A stretch of DNA of 64,000 bases from Cordylochernes scorpioides (taxonomy: Eukaryota; Arthropoda; Arachnida; Pseudoscorpiones; Chernetidae): NCBI GenBank assembly GCA_030710605.1, contig CP092886.1:158766000-158829999 (forward strand). Reading direction: 5' to 3'. Position 1 is the first letter of the stretch; the number at the start of each line of letters is the position of its first letter. The translations under genes were made by a program, and so were the position numbers. This document shows, one piece after another, positions 12,303-23,440 of this stretch. The notes under the pieces are model-generated. The model had not been told where the DNA came from. It worked only from the letters and a program-made list of their open reading frames with translations, and ran no database searches.

Positions 12303-12963
12303 ATTACTAGACGAATGCCCGGGCAACGCCCGGGTTTTACCCGAGAGCGAATAATATTTTAAAACGTTGTCTTGGGTGGTCGCTTTAGACATGGGTGGTC
12401 TGTATAGACAGGTGTATGTATCACACAGCTGATAACAGGGTTGCCTAAAGTGACCGCTATAGACAGGGTGGTCTGTATAGACAGGTGAATGTAACACACT
12501 GATGATAACAGGTTGCCTAAAGTGACCGCTATAGACAGGGTGGACTGTATAGACAGGTGGATTATCACACAGCTGATAACAGGGTTGTCTAGAGTGGCCG
12601 CTATAGACAGGTGTATGTATCACACAGCTGATAACAGGGTTATCTAGAATGGCCGCAATATACAGGTGGTCTGTATGGACAGTGGATTATCACACAGCTG
12701 ATAACAGGGTTGTCTAGAGTGGTCGCTATAGGCAGGTGGTCAGTTGGTCGTATAGACAAGGTGATCTGTATAGACAGGTGGATGTAACACACTGATGATA
12801 ACAGGGTTGTCTAGAATGGCCGCTTATAGACAGGTGTATGTATCACACAGCTGATAAACTGGGTTGTCTAGAGGGGGCAGGAGGACACGTGTTCGCCGGC
12901 AGCCAATGGCGCGCATTCTATCCGTGAGCTTCAGACAGAATAAAGGCAATTATATATATAGAT
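12303..12963 (+). mobile_element. GC-hairpin-headed repeat carrying an internal tandem array
   Basis: The head at 12306 reads ACTAGACGAATGCCCGGGC followed by AACGCCCGGGTTTTACCCGAG, the hairpin head shared by the repeats at 30.2-31.5, 39.7-40.6, 53.7-54.4, 55.3 and 59.2 kb. The tail holds CAGACAGAATAAAGG and ends TATATATATAGAT, the family's usual 3' end. Between head and tail lies a variable tandem array (12378-12870). One head and one tail imply a single mobile unit with the array as cargo. Non-autonomous elements carrying arrays are known among Helentrons and mollusc pearl-type elements; belonging to that class is inference. Confidence 0.6.
12378..12870. repeat. Tandem array with 56-97 bp spacing
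   Basis: Seven GATAAC-AGGGTTG landmarks are spaced 73, 70, 56, 70, 97 and 56 bp apart. Units are built from two modules, CTATAGACAGGTGG and TATCACACAGCTGATAACAGG, and length varies by gain or loss of the short TATAGACAGGTG sub-unit. Confidence 0.85.
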
Positions 12964-14424
12964 GAACACAGACTTCAAAGAAAATCGATTTTCCTTGATA
13001 AAGAATTAAGATTCATTTCTATACTAGAAATAAAAATACGAATTACATGTGTCGACTTTAAAAATTTATTATTTTTGCCTTCTGCACCTTCTCGCACAGG
13101 GATCTTGGGCGCAATTTCGAATATTAAGATTTAAAATGGCTGCTTTATAAATCCTTCTTTTATCCTACGCTCCATTCTGGACCAGACGCTGGAAAATATA
13201 AATGCTCTTGATTTACAAAACACGTTCATCCTTGACTATAGAATTTAATAAAAAATCAACTACAATACAGGGCTGTCTCTTTTATTATTTTTATTTCTCT
13301 AGCTTCGGTTTAACATGCTCCTTAACAGGAGAAATATAAATATGACTTCCCGATAACTAACTTTATCACGGTTGTATGGTTCGCTGGAAGTCATACATCT
13401 AGTTCTCTTGTTGAAGTTAGCCCAATAATATTCCATTATTAATTTTCAATCTAAAACCTATTGATAATCGATATAATTTCATTGTTCCACTCTTCTATAT
13501 AGAACCTATCCGGACGTCACGCAGCAATATCGCATTGTTATGTTAATTCCAATACCTGCCGGGAACAATGGCCCCGTTTATTAATTGTTATCCAAATTTT
13601 AACACTATTCATCACAACACACAAACACACATTTAAATGCTATAAAAACTCCTAATATATCCTTGTACAATCGGAGCGTATTGTTCAAACAATTTCAGCA
13701 TAGGTATTAGCGTAATATTGAAATCCCTTTCGTTTCTCTCTTTCTCCCTTAAAATTAAGTTTTTTTTTACTTTGCAGTTCAATCTCTGCCTTATTTATGC
13801 ACTTAATAATTGCTCCTCGCCGTCACCTTTTATAGCTCCCCAATTAGGATTCTGGGAATTTATAGCGCTATACCCCTGCCTTGGAAATCAACACCATAAA
13901 GGTTAATTAAACTCTCTCTCTCTCGAGGTATTAAATGTTTAACTCTCTCGTTTGCGTTAATTAAGTAATTAGGGAGAGTCGAGGGTAGTAGAATAGAACT
14001 TTCTTGCCAAGTGACATCAATTATTGGTTCTAGAAAATTAACCCATTCATTGGTAAAATAATAGGATTTCATTTTACACTAATAGTTTAGTGAATCATTT
14101 AGTGAATAGTAATTGATATTTATAATTGTATTATGATGATTTATGATGAACTCCGATTATCTATTATTATTTTGATAAATTCACATTTGAGCTGAGATTA
14201 CATTAATTAAATTTGAGAAATCATATCAATATTTTATGTTTTCAATTATTACTTTCGGCACACATTTTAAGGTGAATGATGTTTTTAATGTTTATGTGAG
14301 TTACATATTTAAAGATATTAAACCAAAAGTTTATTTGTGTTCATATCTATAAAATATTTTTGAAGATTCTGTGTGAGATGTAATTTGTTTATTTTTTATA
14401 TTTATATAATTTACTATTCAACAG
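12964..14424. other. Intergenic or intron, nothing recognised
   Basis: AT-rich. If the exon at 14425 is real, this may be its upstream intron. A short TAATTAAGTAATTAGG homeodomain-like cluster lies near 13955-13972. Confidence 0.35.
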
Positions 14425-14605
14425 AATTTCGATGGCACTAACAATGCTAAGTGTGAGAATATTTCCATTGATCTGATGAAGGTGATAAACTGCCGCCTAA
14501 ATTGTTCCTTTCTACCACACCGATGTTGCACTGTTTCCAATAATGTTTCTTGGAATAATGGATTATATGTTATTATTGGAACACGTTCATATTGGGCATG
14601 TGGAG
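14425..14605 (+). CDS. Candidate internal exon encoding a Cys-rich extracellular segment
   Basis: This 181-bp segment is open in phase 0. Just before it is an acceptor (ATTCAACAG) and just after it a donor (GAG then GTAAAT). It encodes about 60 residues with six cysteines (one in KCENIS, two in CRLNCSF, the HRCC pair, one in WACGG) and three possible N-glycosylation sites (ENIS, LNCS, NNVS). Such density of Cys and NxS/T sites suggests a small disulfide-rich domain of a secreted or membrane protein. The ends are exon-like and its composition is less AT-rich than both flanks. No partner exon was found nearby and the family is not recognised. Chance is possible but less likely, given matching phase, splice sites and composition. 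Confidence 0.5.
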
Positions 14606-15654
14606 GTAAATTTTCTTTTTCAGCAATAATTTCGAATCATCCAAAGCTTCATTTTTGTCTTATGATTTCCATCCAATAAGGCTGTTAGGAATTGGCGATC
14701 CTTGCTTTTATCCTACATACGAAAAATAAGAAATTGTAAAGAACGTAATATTATCAAAAGAAAATTCAGAAATATGTTTCCTATTTATTTCGAAATATTC
14801 TGAGGAAAAAACTAGAATATTGTTACGCACTTAAAGAAAAGTTATCTGAGGAGGTGAACAAAAATTTCATTCTTCTTAATGTTCTTCACATTTTTTTGTC
14901 AAATGACTTTGTTGGAAAGAAGGAGAAAGATTATTCGCTGGGAGACTTCCTCAGAATTTGTCTTCTTTGATCTTCTCACACTTATTTATCTTTGCATATT
15001 TAATGTTGGGGAAACTTTGAGAAAACTGGCAAAGTTTTTTTTAACACTTTTTCTGAATTGTAACAAATATATAATTTAAATACCTTCCAATGTGCTGGAT
15101 GCTATATGCATTCAATGTTTACTCTTTCAGATATATGCGATGTAACAATCCATCTATTGTGTCAAATATCTAAAGAATATTGTATAAATGATTCGTTTGC
15201 ACTATATCAGGAACTCTAGAATCCAGACCAATGTGATCGAAAAGCGAGTTAGGTTTCGCCAAAGTTCATTCAAATATGACATTACATATACTACTCGTTA
15301 AAATTGCTCTTATTTTAACATGGAAATTAATAGGATCAAAATAGCATAGATAAAAAAGAGTGTATGATGGAATTATACTATAGATGGTGGGCTTCTATTT
15401 TTATTTATATGGGATAGTCGTCTATGGATATAAAAACCTTTATTAGTATTCTTTTGTATTACTTCGAAACATTCGAATTATTTGTAAATTATATTGAAGG
15501 GGCGAGGAATAAAGAGTAGATTCCATCAGGAGAGTGATCAGACGATAATACGGCGAAAGATACCATTTAATTCAGATAGGCTCAAGGCGAGCGAATACAT
15601 CTCCCTAATTATTTCAGTTTATCTGTCAACGCTCGAGGATTTCTCGCCGCTAAT
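14606..15654. other. AT-rich, presumed intron or spacer
   Basis: No second exon with good splice sites could be paired with 14425-14605. No known repeat was recognised. Confidence 0.35.
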
Positions 15655-17015
15655 TGGCGCTGCAACGTCGCCATTGCATCCAACAACCTCCCAGTTCACG
15701 TCCTTCATGTCTCCTTGTATCCTACAACCTTCCCTTCCACATCCTTTAGGCCGCCATTGTATCTAACAGTCTCCACTTCCACATCCTTTAGGCCGCCACA
15801 TTGTATCTAACAGTCTCCACTTTCACATACTTTAGGCCGCCATTGTATCTACACAGTCTCCACTTTCACATACTTTAGGCCGCCATTGTATCTAACAGTC
15901 TCCATAGTTTTCATATACTATAGGACGCGATTGTATCTAACAGGCTCCACTTTCACATACTTTAAGGCCGCCATTGTATCGAACAGACTCCACTTTCACA
16001 TACTTTAGGCCGCGATTGTATCGAACAAACTCCACTTTCCACATCCTTTAGGCTGCGATTGTATCGAAGAGTCTCCACTTTCACATACTTTTGGCCGCCA
16101 TTATATCGCACAGGCTCCACTTTCACATATTTTAGGCCGCCTTTGTATCGAACAGTCTCCACTTTCAGATTCTTAGGCCGTGATTGTATCTAACAGGCTC
16201 CACTTTCACATACTTTAGGCCCGCATTGTATCGAACAGTCTCCACTTTCACATCTTTAGGCCGCGATTGTATCGAACAGTCTCTCTTTCACATACTTTAG
16301 GCCGCCCATTGTATCGAACAGTCTCTACTTACACATACTTTAGACCGCCATTGTATCTAACAGTCTCCACTTTCACATACTTTAGGCCGCCATTGTATCG
16401 AACAGTCTCACTTCAACATACTTTAGGCCATTGTATCGAACAGTCTCCACTTTTCATATTTTAGACCGCCTTTGTATCGACAGACTCACTTTCACTACTT
16501 TAGGCCGCGATTGTATCGAAGAGTCTCCTTTCACATACTTTAGGCCGCCATTGTATCTAACAGGCTCCACTTTCACATACTTTTAGGACCGCGATTGTAT
16601 CTAACAGTCTCCACTTTCACATCCTTTAGGCCGCGATTGTATCTAATAGTCCTCAGAGACTCATATTCTTTAGGCTGCCATTGTATCTAACAGCCTTCCC
16701 TTCCAACTCCTTTAGGTCGCTATTGTATTTAACTTCTTTTCTTTTCCCCCACCCTTAGGCCGCCATTGTATCTAACAGTTTCGCTTTCACGCCCTATAGG
16801 CCGTCATTTTAGCTTGAAAACTTCCCTTTCACACCCTTTAGGCCGCTAATTTATCTAGCAGTATTCCTTTTCACCACCTTAAGGCCGCCATTGTATATAG
16901 CAGTTTCGCTTTCACGCCCTATAGGCCGTCATTGTAGATAGAATCCTTCCCTTTCACACCCTTCAAGTCGCCGTTGTATCTATTAACCATTTCTGTCTCG
17001 TCCTTTAGGCCGCCA
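15655..17015. repeat. Minisatellite, 42 bp unit, about 30 copies
   Basis: The landmark GGCCGCCATTGTATC recurs at 42-bp steps (for example the GGCC at 15749 and 15791). Units also contain AACAGTCTCCACTTTCACAT. The middle (15740-16660) is most uniform and the right end (16680-17015) is more diverged, as expected when homogenisation is weaker at array edges. Several short frames on both strands run through it and are not genes. Confidence 0.95.
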
Positions 17016-17344
17016 TTGAATCTAGAAGATTGCCGCTTCCTGCGGAACCTCGAGCTCCCGCGAGATGACTGAGATCGGGGATCTGGCTGAATCAGACCGC
17101 CCCCCAACTTGTGCGCAGCACCCTAACAGACGTCTGCCAGCGTCTGTAGCAAAGAATCAAAGCGAAAGTTATCGAATTTCTAACCTGGCCTTAGTGGTGC
17201 TCGGAACATCTACGCCATTCTTACGTCTCACCACCACGCACCGCCCTGTTTGACCTACAGCGTCTTGCTGCCCTACCTATTGTATAGCTCCTGGAGAGAT
17301 GTAAGATCGCCATAAATGTAGCCGCGACCGAAATATAATGGGAA
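17016..17344. other. Less AT-rich segment right of the minisatellite
   Basis: Roughly 17030-17280 is GC-richer (CCTCGAGCTCCCGCG, ACCACGCACCGCCC). Short frames exist on both strands, but no motif or splice pair supports a gene. Confidence 0.3.
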
Positions 17345-17542
17345 ACACTTAGACCTTGTTTCAATTTTGAAGTCCGTTTTATTTTTCCAAGAAGACAGAG
17401 ACAAATTTGTTCACACTTGTTTATCTCGTTTCTCTTCAATATAAACGTAACTATATCTCAAATATATCTTTCAAAGTTATTGTCTGAAATCGGATATACA
17501 TGCTAAAATATGCAACCTCCTTAAGTTTTGTCTATGAGCGTA
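17345..17542. mobile_element. MITE family A, diverged copy
   Basis: The interior (AAGAAGACAGAGAC, TTCACACTTGTTTATCTCG, ATATCTTTCAAAGTTATTGTC) and right end (CTCCTTAAGTTTTGTCTATG) match the family. The left end is degraded. Confidence 0.6.
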
Positions 17543-18732
17543 TATTTTAATACATCTTGTAATTCTACAGATGCTGAATTGGAGTAGAGATTTTTAAATT
17601 GTATATTTTAAATTGTTTTCTCTCTTTCTATACAAAAATACGCAAAAGAAACGTGTTCTAAACAGTCCGCCATGTTTGCTAATCTATTCCAGTTTTTATC
17701 AGAAGCTAAAATAGAAAAGAAGATGATAAAGTACTAGGAATTTAATTGGAAACAGCTCCTACAGTCAACAGAGCATTATTTGGGTTCGCAGAAAACCAAT
17801 CGACTCTCACCCTTTAATTGCTAACAAATTAATTTTGGAACAATTCAAAATTAAAAGGTTTTTTTCCGCGAATAGAATTTCTAAATTGAATCTAAAACTA
17901 TGCACAAGAGTAAATAATTTGAAACTAAAAAATAAAGCCCTTTTAGCTAGAAAAATAATATATAATTTCCTCATTTGAGTATAAACTTGAATTAGCCAGA
18001 ACCTTGTATTCCCGAAATGTAAAAATAGCTTATAAACTTTCAATAAATATAATATTTTGAAAACATAGTTTTATAGGGCTATAGAGGACATACATCAATA
18101 GAGTACATTTCACTACTGAAATATATGTAAGGAGTATCCAGGAAAGGATTATTGAGTGAATTTGGAATATTTGACGGTCATAAGCTCTATTTTGTTATTT
18201 AAAATATATGCAATAAAAAAGGGGGGGGGGGTAGTAGTTATTTCAATATATATTTTATTTGTTTTTTTTTTTCTGATTCTTCATTTAGGTCTGATGAAAA
18301 TTGGAATTTCAGGTAAAACATCGTTTGAGGTTTGAACATTAAATGTCTTCAAATGTTATTTCTCTACTTGATGATATTGACCGGAATGTTGTGAATATGA
18401 GAGCAGGCCAGGCAACTTCTATTTTCTACATAATTTATGCAATGCTTATTTTAGAAGCAATTATTTCACGCGCAGTTCGCTAAATTAGTTACCAGAAGTT
18501 TCGGGAATGCAAATTTGGAAATTCAATTGATGACAATAAGGGAAAAGCAGAAGTCAGACGTTACCTGGAACATTTACTGAACTCTGAAATCGGGGTCGTA
18601 GAAATTGGAAGAAGTCAAAATTTGAGCGTCCGTGCAAGACGTATTTATGACCGTCATGAGAGGTACATTAAAAGTTTACATATGTTACATGGCAAGATTA
18701 TGAATAATTAGCGAACATCCAAGCAGCTAACT
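17543..18732. other. AT-rich spacer
   Basis: An 11-base G run (18221-18231) is the only special feature. No gene is recognised. Confidence 0.4.
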
Positions 18733-18734
18733 AA

Positions 18735-18774
18735 CTACGTACACGTTTCGGGCTGTTGGCCCTCATCAGCGGGG
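18735..18774 (-). ncRNA. Hammerhead ribozyme motif, family 1, near-canonical core
   Basis: On the minus strand the core CUGAUGA (18763-18769) is followed by a 4-bp stem II (GGGC, loop CAACA, GCCC) and then GAAA (18746-18749). A minimal self-complementary stem III segment ACGUGU and the cleavage triplet GUA follow, with the predicted cut between 18740 and 18739. These are all the invariant core elements of a type I hammerhead. Stem I is weak here, but the sister copies at 38.7 and 48.9 kb show CCACG facing CGAGG or CGUGG, so the family ancestor had a proper stem I. Short palindromic stem III hammerheads are known from Penelope-like retroelements and retrozymes. Whether this copy cleaves is untested. 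Confidence 0.6.
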
Positions 18775-18794
18775 TGCAAGTTTTACTTCAACGA

Positions 18795-19387
18795 CAAAAA
18801 AAAAAAAAAACTGGCCTTTAAAATTTAATAATTTTCTCAAAATATTTCTTATATTAGACTCGGCATAATGGTTTCATTGTTTGTCCGACTTTCCACGATG
18901 TCCATAAGTAACACAGCTGGGATAAATCATCGTTTGCCTCACTTCCTCCGTGAGAAACCTTCTGAACAAATTTCACAAATCTCGAGAAAAGGCTGATGAC
19001 GGATTTTAGATGTTTGTCGAGTAGGTGCACTTTAATGACAGCGTCACAATCAAACCAAAACTATTTGACTTATTTGCATTCAATTCATTCAAAGATGACA
19101 GTGCTTTTCTACAATATTTTACAGACTTAATTATTAACACTTTAAGTTAAATTTCAAGCGTTTATTTTTATAATAATACTTATTTATTTGAATGTTTAAA
19201 AGGTCTTATCTCTTTTCAAGAGAAAGACTAGAGTATCGCAAAATTATTAAATCCTTTCAATAAGAAATTAAACACTTTATATAATGTTTTAAATTAGTAT
19301 GCGTGGGGGGGTTGACTCAAGTTTGGAAATGGTTAGCTTGAAAGTGTGTACTTGTGTGTCTAATTGGAAAATTTGGACATAAAATTA
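18795..19387. other. AT-rich spacer after an A-rich run
   Basis: A 16-base A run (18795-18810) directly follows the ribozyme-bearing repeat. The remainder shows nothing recognisable. Confidence 0.35.
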
Positions 19388-19947
19388 TACATTCATTGAC
19401 CAAAACTTAAATAAGTGGAAGTCTTTATTGTTGCCGGTCGTCTATTTATTTTAAGGGGACAGAAGCAATTTGTTCATACTTGGTTATGTCGTGTGTCTTC
19501 AATAAAGGTCACTGTAATATCTTTCAGAGTTATTGTCTGAATCCCGATATACATGATAAAATGTACAACTTCCTTAAGTTTTGTCCATGAGCGTATATTG
19601 GTTATCTCGTGTGTATTCAATAAAGGTCACAGTAATATCTTTCAGAGTTATTGTCTGAATCCCGATATACATGATAAAATGTACAACTTCCTTAAGTTTT
19701 GTCCATGAGCGTATATTGGTTATCTCGTGTGTATTCAATAAAGGTCACAGTAATATCTTTCAGAGTTATTGTCTGAATCCCGATATACATGATAAAATGT
19801 ACCTCTTCCTTAGTTTTGTCCATGAGTGTATATTGGTTATGTCGTGTGTCTTCAATAAAGGTTACTGTAATATCTTTCAGAGTTATTGTCGGAATCCGAT
19901 ATACATGATAAAATGTACAACTTCCTTAAGTGCTGTCCATGAGGGTG
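19388..19947. mobile_element. MITE family A with its right half amplified in tandem
   Basis: The left part (19388-19590) is a near-complete MITE. Its right portion (GGTTATCTCGTGTG through CTTAAGTTTTGTCCATGAG) is then repeated three more times, starting at about 19591, 19709 and 19826, a period of 117-118 bp. Copies are nearly identical except that the last two are slightly diverged. This looks like a tandem array born from a MITE end. Confidence 0.85.
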
Positions 19948-20369
19948 TTTACAATACCACGTTTCATCAATAAATAAAACAGCCTGAACACGGGATTCTT
20001 ACTGATGATAGATATTTAGCTCAGGTGAAAGTATTTAACGATCAACGGAATCGATTTTTTTCCAGTTTTTCTTTTTTTCAAGAAAGTAAATTTCTTTGTT
20101 TCTCAAAATTCTCATTTTTTCAAATATAAATGTATATTTTCCGTACATATTCGTATGTATACTCCTTTATAAATGTATTAAATACATGATTCGAATATCA
20201 TAATTATACTTTGGGTTTGGATTAAGAAATTGAAGACGTAAGCTTTCCGCATTTAAAAAAATGCGATGACAGTGATTCGCTTATATGCCAAAGGGAATTT
20301 ATAAAAGATGGTTGATGAAGTCTTCAACTTGAATTAATGAATAAAATACACACACAACATTTTCGTACG
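19948..20369. other. AT-rich spacer
   Basis: No gene or classified repeat recognised. Confidence 0.35.
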
Positions 20370-20790
20370 TATATGCACATTTGAACATATAGGGAATATA
20401 TATGCCATGTATACACCTTCAAACATGTATAAAATATATATTCATATGTGTACACCTTCAAACATGTATAAAATATATATTTATATGTGTACACCTTCAA
20501 ACATGTATAAATATATATTCGTATATGTAAACCTTTGAACATGTATAAAATATTCATATTGGCATGTATATACCTTCAAACATTTAAATTCGTATGTATA
20601 TACCTTTAAACATGTATAGAATACATATTTGTATGTATACACTTTTGAACATGTATAAAATACATTTTCGTATGTATACACATTAGGACCTTTATGAATT
20701 TGAATGTATAAACCTTTAAACATGTATAAATACCTTCAAACATGTATAGAATACATATTCGTATGTATGCACACTTTTAAACATATATTA
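20370..20790. repeat. Minisatellite, 39 bp unit, about 10 copies
   Basis: The words CACCTTCAAACATGTATAAA and ATATATATTC recur at 39-bp steps in the left part (20414, 20453). Later units are diverged (ACCTTTAAACATG, CATATTCGTATG). The tyrosine-rich minus-strand frames are repeat artefacts. Confidence 0.9.
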
Positions 20791-21209
20791 AAACATATGA
20801 GACGTTTTTAATCTCAAATGAATTTAAAGTATTGATGATTCGATCAGATTGGTGTTCAATTGGTATTATAATAAAGCAAGAAGCGCACAGTGAAAACATA
20901 CCTAACTGGGCAAATCTTTATGACTGGATATATAAATCCTATAGCCTGCTATAGCACCCGGCATTATTGAGGCTCTTGTACTCTTTCACGTGAGTACATT
21001 CGAAATCTTCTAGCCGAGCTTGACACATTGAGTAAAGCATTTAAATGCTTATTTAGACTTGTGTTTGAGTGTCTTTGTAAATAGAAGCTCGTTGTTTGTC
21101 ACTAAGGTTCGAAATTCATGATGATAGTCCCCGCCGCTTTTATTTTGACTCATATAAATCTAATTGTTCAATGTTCCATAAATTTATCGATTCTCTTTCT
21201 TGAAATATC
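20791..21209. other. Spacer, nothing recognised
   Basis: Moderately AT-rich with no supported gene. Confidence 0.35.
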
Positions 21210-21211
21210 AA

Positions 21212-21260
21212 GAAACGCAAGCTATGTGCGCGTTCGAGGCTATTGGCCTTGATCTGTATT
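21212..21260 (-). ncRNA. Decayed hammerhead ribozyme motif, family 1
   Basis: The minus strand retains stem II intact (AGGC, loop CAATA, GCCT), while the cores have mutated: CAGAUCA instead of CUGAUGA and CGAAC instead of GAAAC, followed by GCGCACATAGC. It aligns with the motifs at 18.7 and 38.7 kb. Almost certainly inactive. Confidence 0.45.
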
Positions 21261-21330
21261 CCTTGATCATTCAAGGATTGGTATTGGTTTTATTTATTTT
21301 GGTTGTATTTATTTATCAATTTGGATTTGG

Positions 21331-21507
21331 TATTAGAACCTCCCTTTAGCGGACACCCGCTAGCGGACACCTCTCTACAAAGGACAGTTTTCATTTTCAA
21401 AATTACCGTTTTTACTATTTAGCAACTCTCCGGTAAGAGGATACCTCTCCCTAAAGGACACTTTGACTCTGCAATTGGGTGTCTTTACTGGGAGGTTCTA
21501 CTGTATG
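21331..21507. mobile_element. MITE family B (CAGTAGAACCTCC-type ends)
   Basis: Left end TTAGAACCTCCCTTTAGCGG, right end GGGAGGTTCTACTGTA, and mirrored interior words (GGACACC and GGTGTCC-like, AAAGGACA and AAGGACACTT). It resembles the element at 53482-53641. TIRs of this type with TA context are typical of pogo/Tigger-like Tc1-mariner elements, which is inference from the ends only. Confidence 0.6.
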
Positions 21508-23284
21508 ACCTTGTGTTAACCGAAAAAAGGTTTATTTACTAAAAAGATCAACGTTCAGTTGGTATTTTTCTGATACGTGGCAGGAAAGCTTCGACAACAT
21601 TCAGTTTCACGATCGAATGATACACTTTCATTGTTTAAGTAATCACATTTATTTCTCTCCTCTCTATTCTCAATTTTTAAAAGCAGATATTGTCAAATTA
21701 TTATAAGCAAATATTGTCATTTCTCTTGAATTCTTTTACTAAGCAGAATAGATAAATAGCTTTGATGAAAGTTTATTTGAAGAACAGTTTATGTGACCAC
21801 AGGGCGAGTGGGCACTGTGCCACATTACACACATCTCTCAACATGTAAAATTCGGCTTCTTACTATCGTCATCGTCTGCAACCGACGTCTTCTCAAAGTT
21901 CGCCTGCTACGCAATACATCTTAGAAGTTTCTAATTAAAGCAATTCTAATCAATCGTTCGCATTTTAGCCTTTAAAATACTTTCTATTTATTTTTATACG
22001 AGACGAATGACCTGGGTAATTTGCCAAACGTATATACACCTGGGGTAAAACAAAAATAGCTATTTTTATAAAAGCCAGCTTTCAAATATAGGCTAAATTG
22101 AATTTCGATATATAAGCTAACTTATCATTGCAAACAATATTATTCAGAAAATCGAGCAATCCATAATCTATATATTTTATTGATGTGGCTCTTATTTCAT
22201 ATAAATCTATTCTTCCAATATATAGATAGACTATTCGTCCATCTTTTACGATGTTTTTGCTTTTCTTAGCAGCAGTTCAGGAGCTCAAGGTGAGCCTCGA
22301 TCGTCTGACAAGCTCTTTGGGCGAAATAAGAATTTGTGAGACGATCTCGTGACGTACTCCTAAGGAAAGGTAAGCCTCCAAAAGATGACGAAGAGTCCAT
22401 AGAAATATTTATATATGTTTTACAATTGATTATTACAAATTTTATAGATAGATGGCAATTAAATGTATAAATAAATATATTTTTAAATAAATGTAAATTG
22501 ACAGCCCTAACAGCCCTGACAGCCCCCCCCCCCCCCCCCCATCTATAAAATCATTATTATCAGCAATTAGTCTTTCCCCACATAAGCAACCAACGACAGA
22601 ATTTGAGAGTTTATACATTATATATATTAAGTAGTCTATTGGGAAGTCCATTCTACGAACGGCAGGGGATTTTTTACTTTAAAAATTCGTTTTATCATCA
22701 TTTATTTACTATCATCATTTTTGGATACAGACGGGTGTGTTAACGTAATTATACATAGTTAGATAAAGTATAAGTTTCTAAGAGATAAAACATGGAAGCT
22801 CTATAACTTTCTTAGAGGTGCATTTGTTTCAAGCAAGTCGTCTCTTGTCTTACAAGAGCTGCTCAGGAGGTGTGCAACCTCATCAGGTGCTGGTGAGTCC
22901 AGATGGTACTAGATAAGATGGTTTGAATAATATGTTTGTAAAAAATTACGAGAGAGGCATATGTATTTTAAATCTAATATTCGATTATTTACATTTTAAA
23001 TAAATATAATCTAATTTATTTAAAACATCTAAGATTGTCGGAAGATATATTTGCGCGAAAAGGTTCCAAGACGGGGAAAAACAATTCCCAAACTGAGCAA
23101 GCTGCGGGAAAATGATACGAACGTTATTAAAATAACTTGACGTTGTGCTACTTTTATTTTAGTTCTCGTTCTATCCTAGGAAGCCTCGAGAGTTTCTCCA
23201 CTAACATTTCTCGGCTTCCAGGATGGCTCGAAGCAAAGCCCTTCCTTGTACCATCTGTGGACCCGGGAAGTCAAAGCTACTCAC
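21508..23284. other. AT-rich spacer with an 18-base C run
   Basis: A C18 tract at 22523-22540 follows a short CAGCCCTAA/CAGCCCTGA repeat. No gene is recognised. If the exon at 23285-23440 is real, the right end of this stretch is its downstream intron. Confidence 0.35.
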
Positions 23285-23440
23285 CTGGAACTCGGAACGC
23301 AGCAGGGCCGGGTATCGGCGGAGTCTCTTCTTGTGCTTAGCGAAGTCGGCCAGTTCGATGGGCTTGGAGGGCAGCAGGTGGGAATCGTCCCCATGATACC
23401 GGCGCTGGCCATTGTCAGGTGGAGGAGTCTGCTGACGCGC
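23285..23440 (-). CDS. Candidate internal exon, GC-rich; faintly receptor-tyrosine-phosphatase-like
   Basis: On the minus strand an open frame ends at 23285 exactly at a perfect splice donor (TTCCAG then GTGAGT). It encodes about 50 residues including QRRYHGDDSHLLP and, after it, KPIELADFAKH and LLRSEFQ. The pattern K-P-I-x-L-x-D-F-x-x-H then E-F near the donor recalls the segment just before the catalytic domain of receptor-type tyrosine phosphatases. The 5' border is unclear: a CAG lies near 23430 and an in-frame TGA lies about 25 bases further upstream. GC content is far above the flanks. The overlapping plus-strand frames are less convincing. That it codes is fairly likely; the family is a guess. 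Confidence 0.4.

Noticed and set aside
12300-12623. 107-residue minus frame with repeated HSRQPCYQLCD-like units
   Set aside because: It is translation of the tandem array, whose unit lengths vary and break the frame.
14466-14490. CTGATGAAGG in the Cys-rich exon as a hammerhead core
   Set aside because: No stem II and no GAAA; it lies within a coding-like frame.
15655-17015. Array of regularly spaced units as a CRISPR array
   Set aside because: There are no unique spacers between repeats; it is a continuous tandem repeat in a eukaryotic genome.
20324-20723. Tyrosine-rich repeated minus frames
   Set aside because: Translation of the 39-bp minisatellite.
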